Below the pieces are notes generated by a model. That model did not search any database. It worked only from the letters and a program-made list of their open reading frames with translations, and was not told the DNA's origin. The position numbers were made by a program, and so were the translations under genes. From Pararhizobium arenae (GTDB taxonomy: Bacteria > Pseudomonadota > Alphaproteobacteria > Rhizobiales > Rhizobiaceae), in the NCBI RefSeq assembly GCF_001931685.1, contig NZ_MOOY01000005.1, positions 1 through 64,000 on the forward strand: a stretch of 64,000 nt of DNA, in the 5' to 3' direction. Of this stretch, positions 63,780 to 64,000 are shown piece by piece; the first letter of the stretch is position 1; each line of letters opens with the position of its first letter.

Positions 63780-64000
63780 GATGCGTCGTCCTGTCCTTCG
63801 CCAACGACCTTCAGGGTTGCCGGGCCGGCGACTTGTGGTTGCCGGTTGTCCTGACGCAGAATCTTGCTCAAAACCTCTTCCTTGGGACCGAAGGCCTGCA
63901 TGCGGCCCTCGTTCATCATCAGCACCATGTCCGCCGCGGCAAGGGCGCTTGGGCGGTGGGCGATGACGATGACGATGCCGCCGCGCTGGCGAACGGACAT
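63776..64000 (-). CDS. Type I secretion ABC transporter ATPase, C-terminal part (PrsD-like)
   Basis: The last 74 residues; the gene continues beyond the right edge. The H-loop AHRPSAL and ADMVLMMNEGRMQAFGPKEEVL are typical of the C-terminus of type I secretion ATPases. The ATG seen at 63998-64000 is probably internal. It overlaps the adaptor gene. Confidence 0.88.
   Translation of the reverse strand: MSVRQRGGIVIVIAHRPSALAAADMVLMMNEGRMQAFGPKEEVLSKILRQDNRQPQVAGPATLKVVGEGQDDAS

Overview
The window looks like chromosomal DNA of a GC-rich alphaproteobacterium, most likely Rhizobiaceae. The evidence is a rhizobial-type initiator tRNA tail, a SitABCD manganese system beside a Fur/Mur-type regulator, a PrsDE-type secretion pair, a soluble chemoreceptor ending in WEEF, many ABC/TRAP uptake operons, and short hairpin repeats typical of this family. 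The species cannot be named from the sequence alone.

Layout. 1-76: end of tRNA-fMet and a terminator. 397-9008: sugar/cyclitol-type uptake and catabolism locus: ROK repressor and a signal-less binding-protein paralogue on the minus strand, and divergently an isomerase, periplasmic binding protein, Gfo/Idh/MocA dehydrogenase, RbsA-type ATPase, permease and small monooxygenase. 9156-14739: signalling block with a hybrid histidine kinase divergent from a PilZ-like protein, a frameshifted OmpR-type regulator and a GAF-EAL phosphodiesterase. 14903-18691: paoABC-type periplasmic aldehyde oxidoreductase. 19102-25791: second ROK-controlled import locus with an M20 deacylase, binding protein, permease, YhfX-like PLP protein and single-domain ATPase. 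25862-32096: minus-strand operon with an NMT1-type ABC importer, 2OG-Fe(II) oxygenase, LysR regulator and cytosine-deaminase-like amidohydrolase, possibly for pyrimidine-like heterocycles.

32546-35776: copper-handling genes (SCO1, PCu(A)C chaperone, PepSY membrane protein, DUF2946-like protein). 36121-40164: sitABCD with a Mur-like promoter site and a convergent Fur/Mur gene. 40334-46938: hypothetical protein, yiaW-yiaV-type pair, SulP transporter, PPK2, AI-2E-family protein and another hypothetical. 47169-50376: small protein, strong terminator and a dimethylglycine/sarcosine dehydrogenase-like flavoprotein. 50588-57291: TetR regulator divergent from a TRAP transporter, shikimate/quinate dehydrogenase and a 3-dehydroshikimate dehydratase-HPPD fusion, a coherent quinate/shikimate to protocatechuate pathway. 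57416-64000: purU, soluble chemoreceptor, ung, an EamA transporter and the end of a type I secretion operon.

The least explained systems are the two ROK loci, whose binding proteins are related and include a predicted cytosolic paralogue, and the seven-gene oxygenase/deaminase operon. No phage, insertion sequence or CRISPR array was seen.
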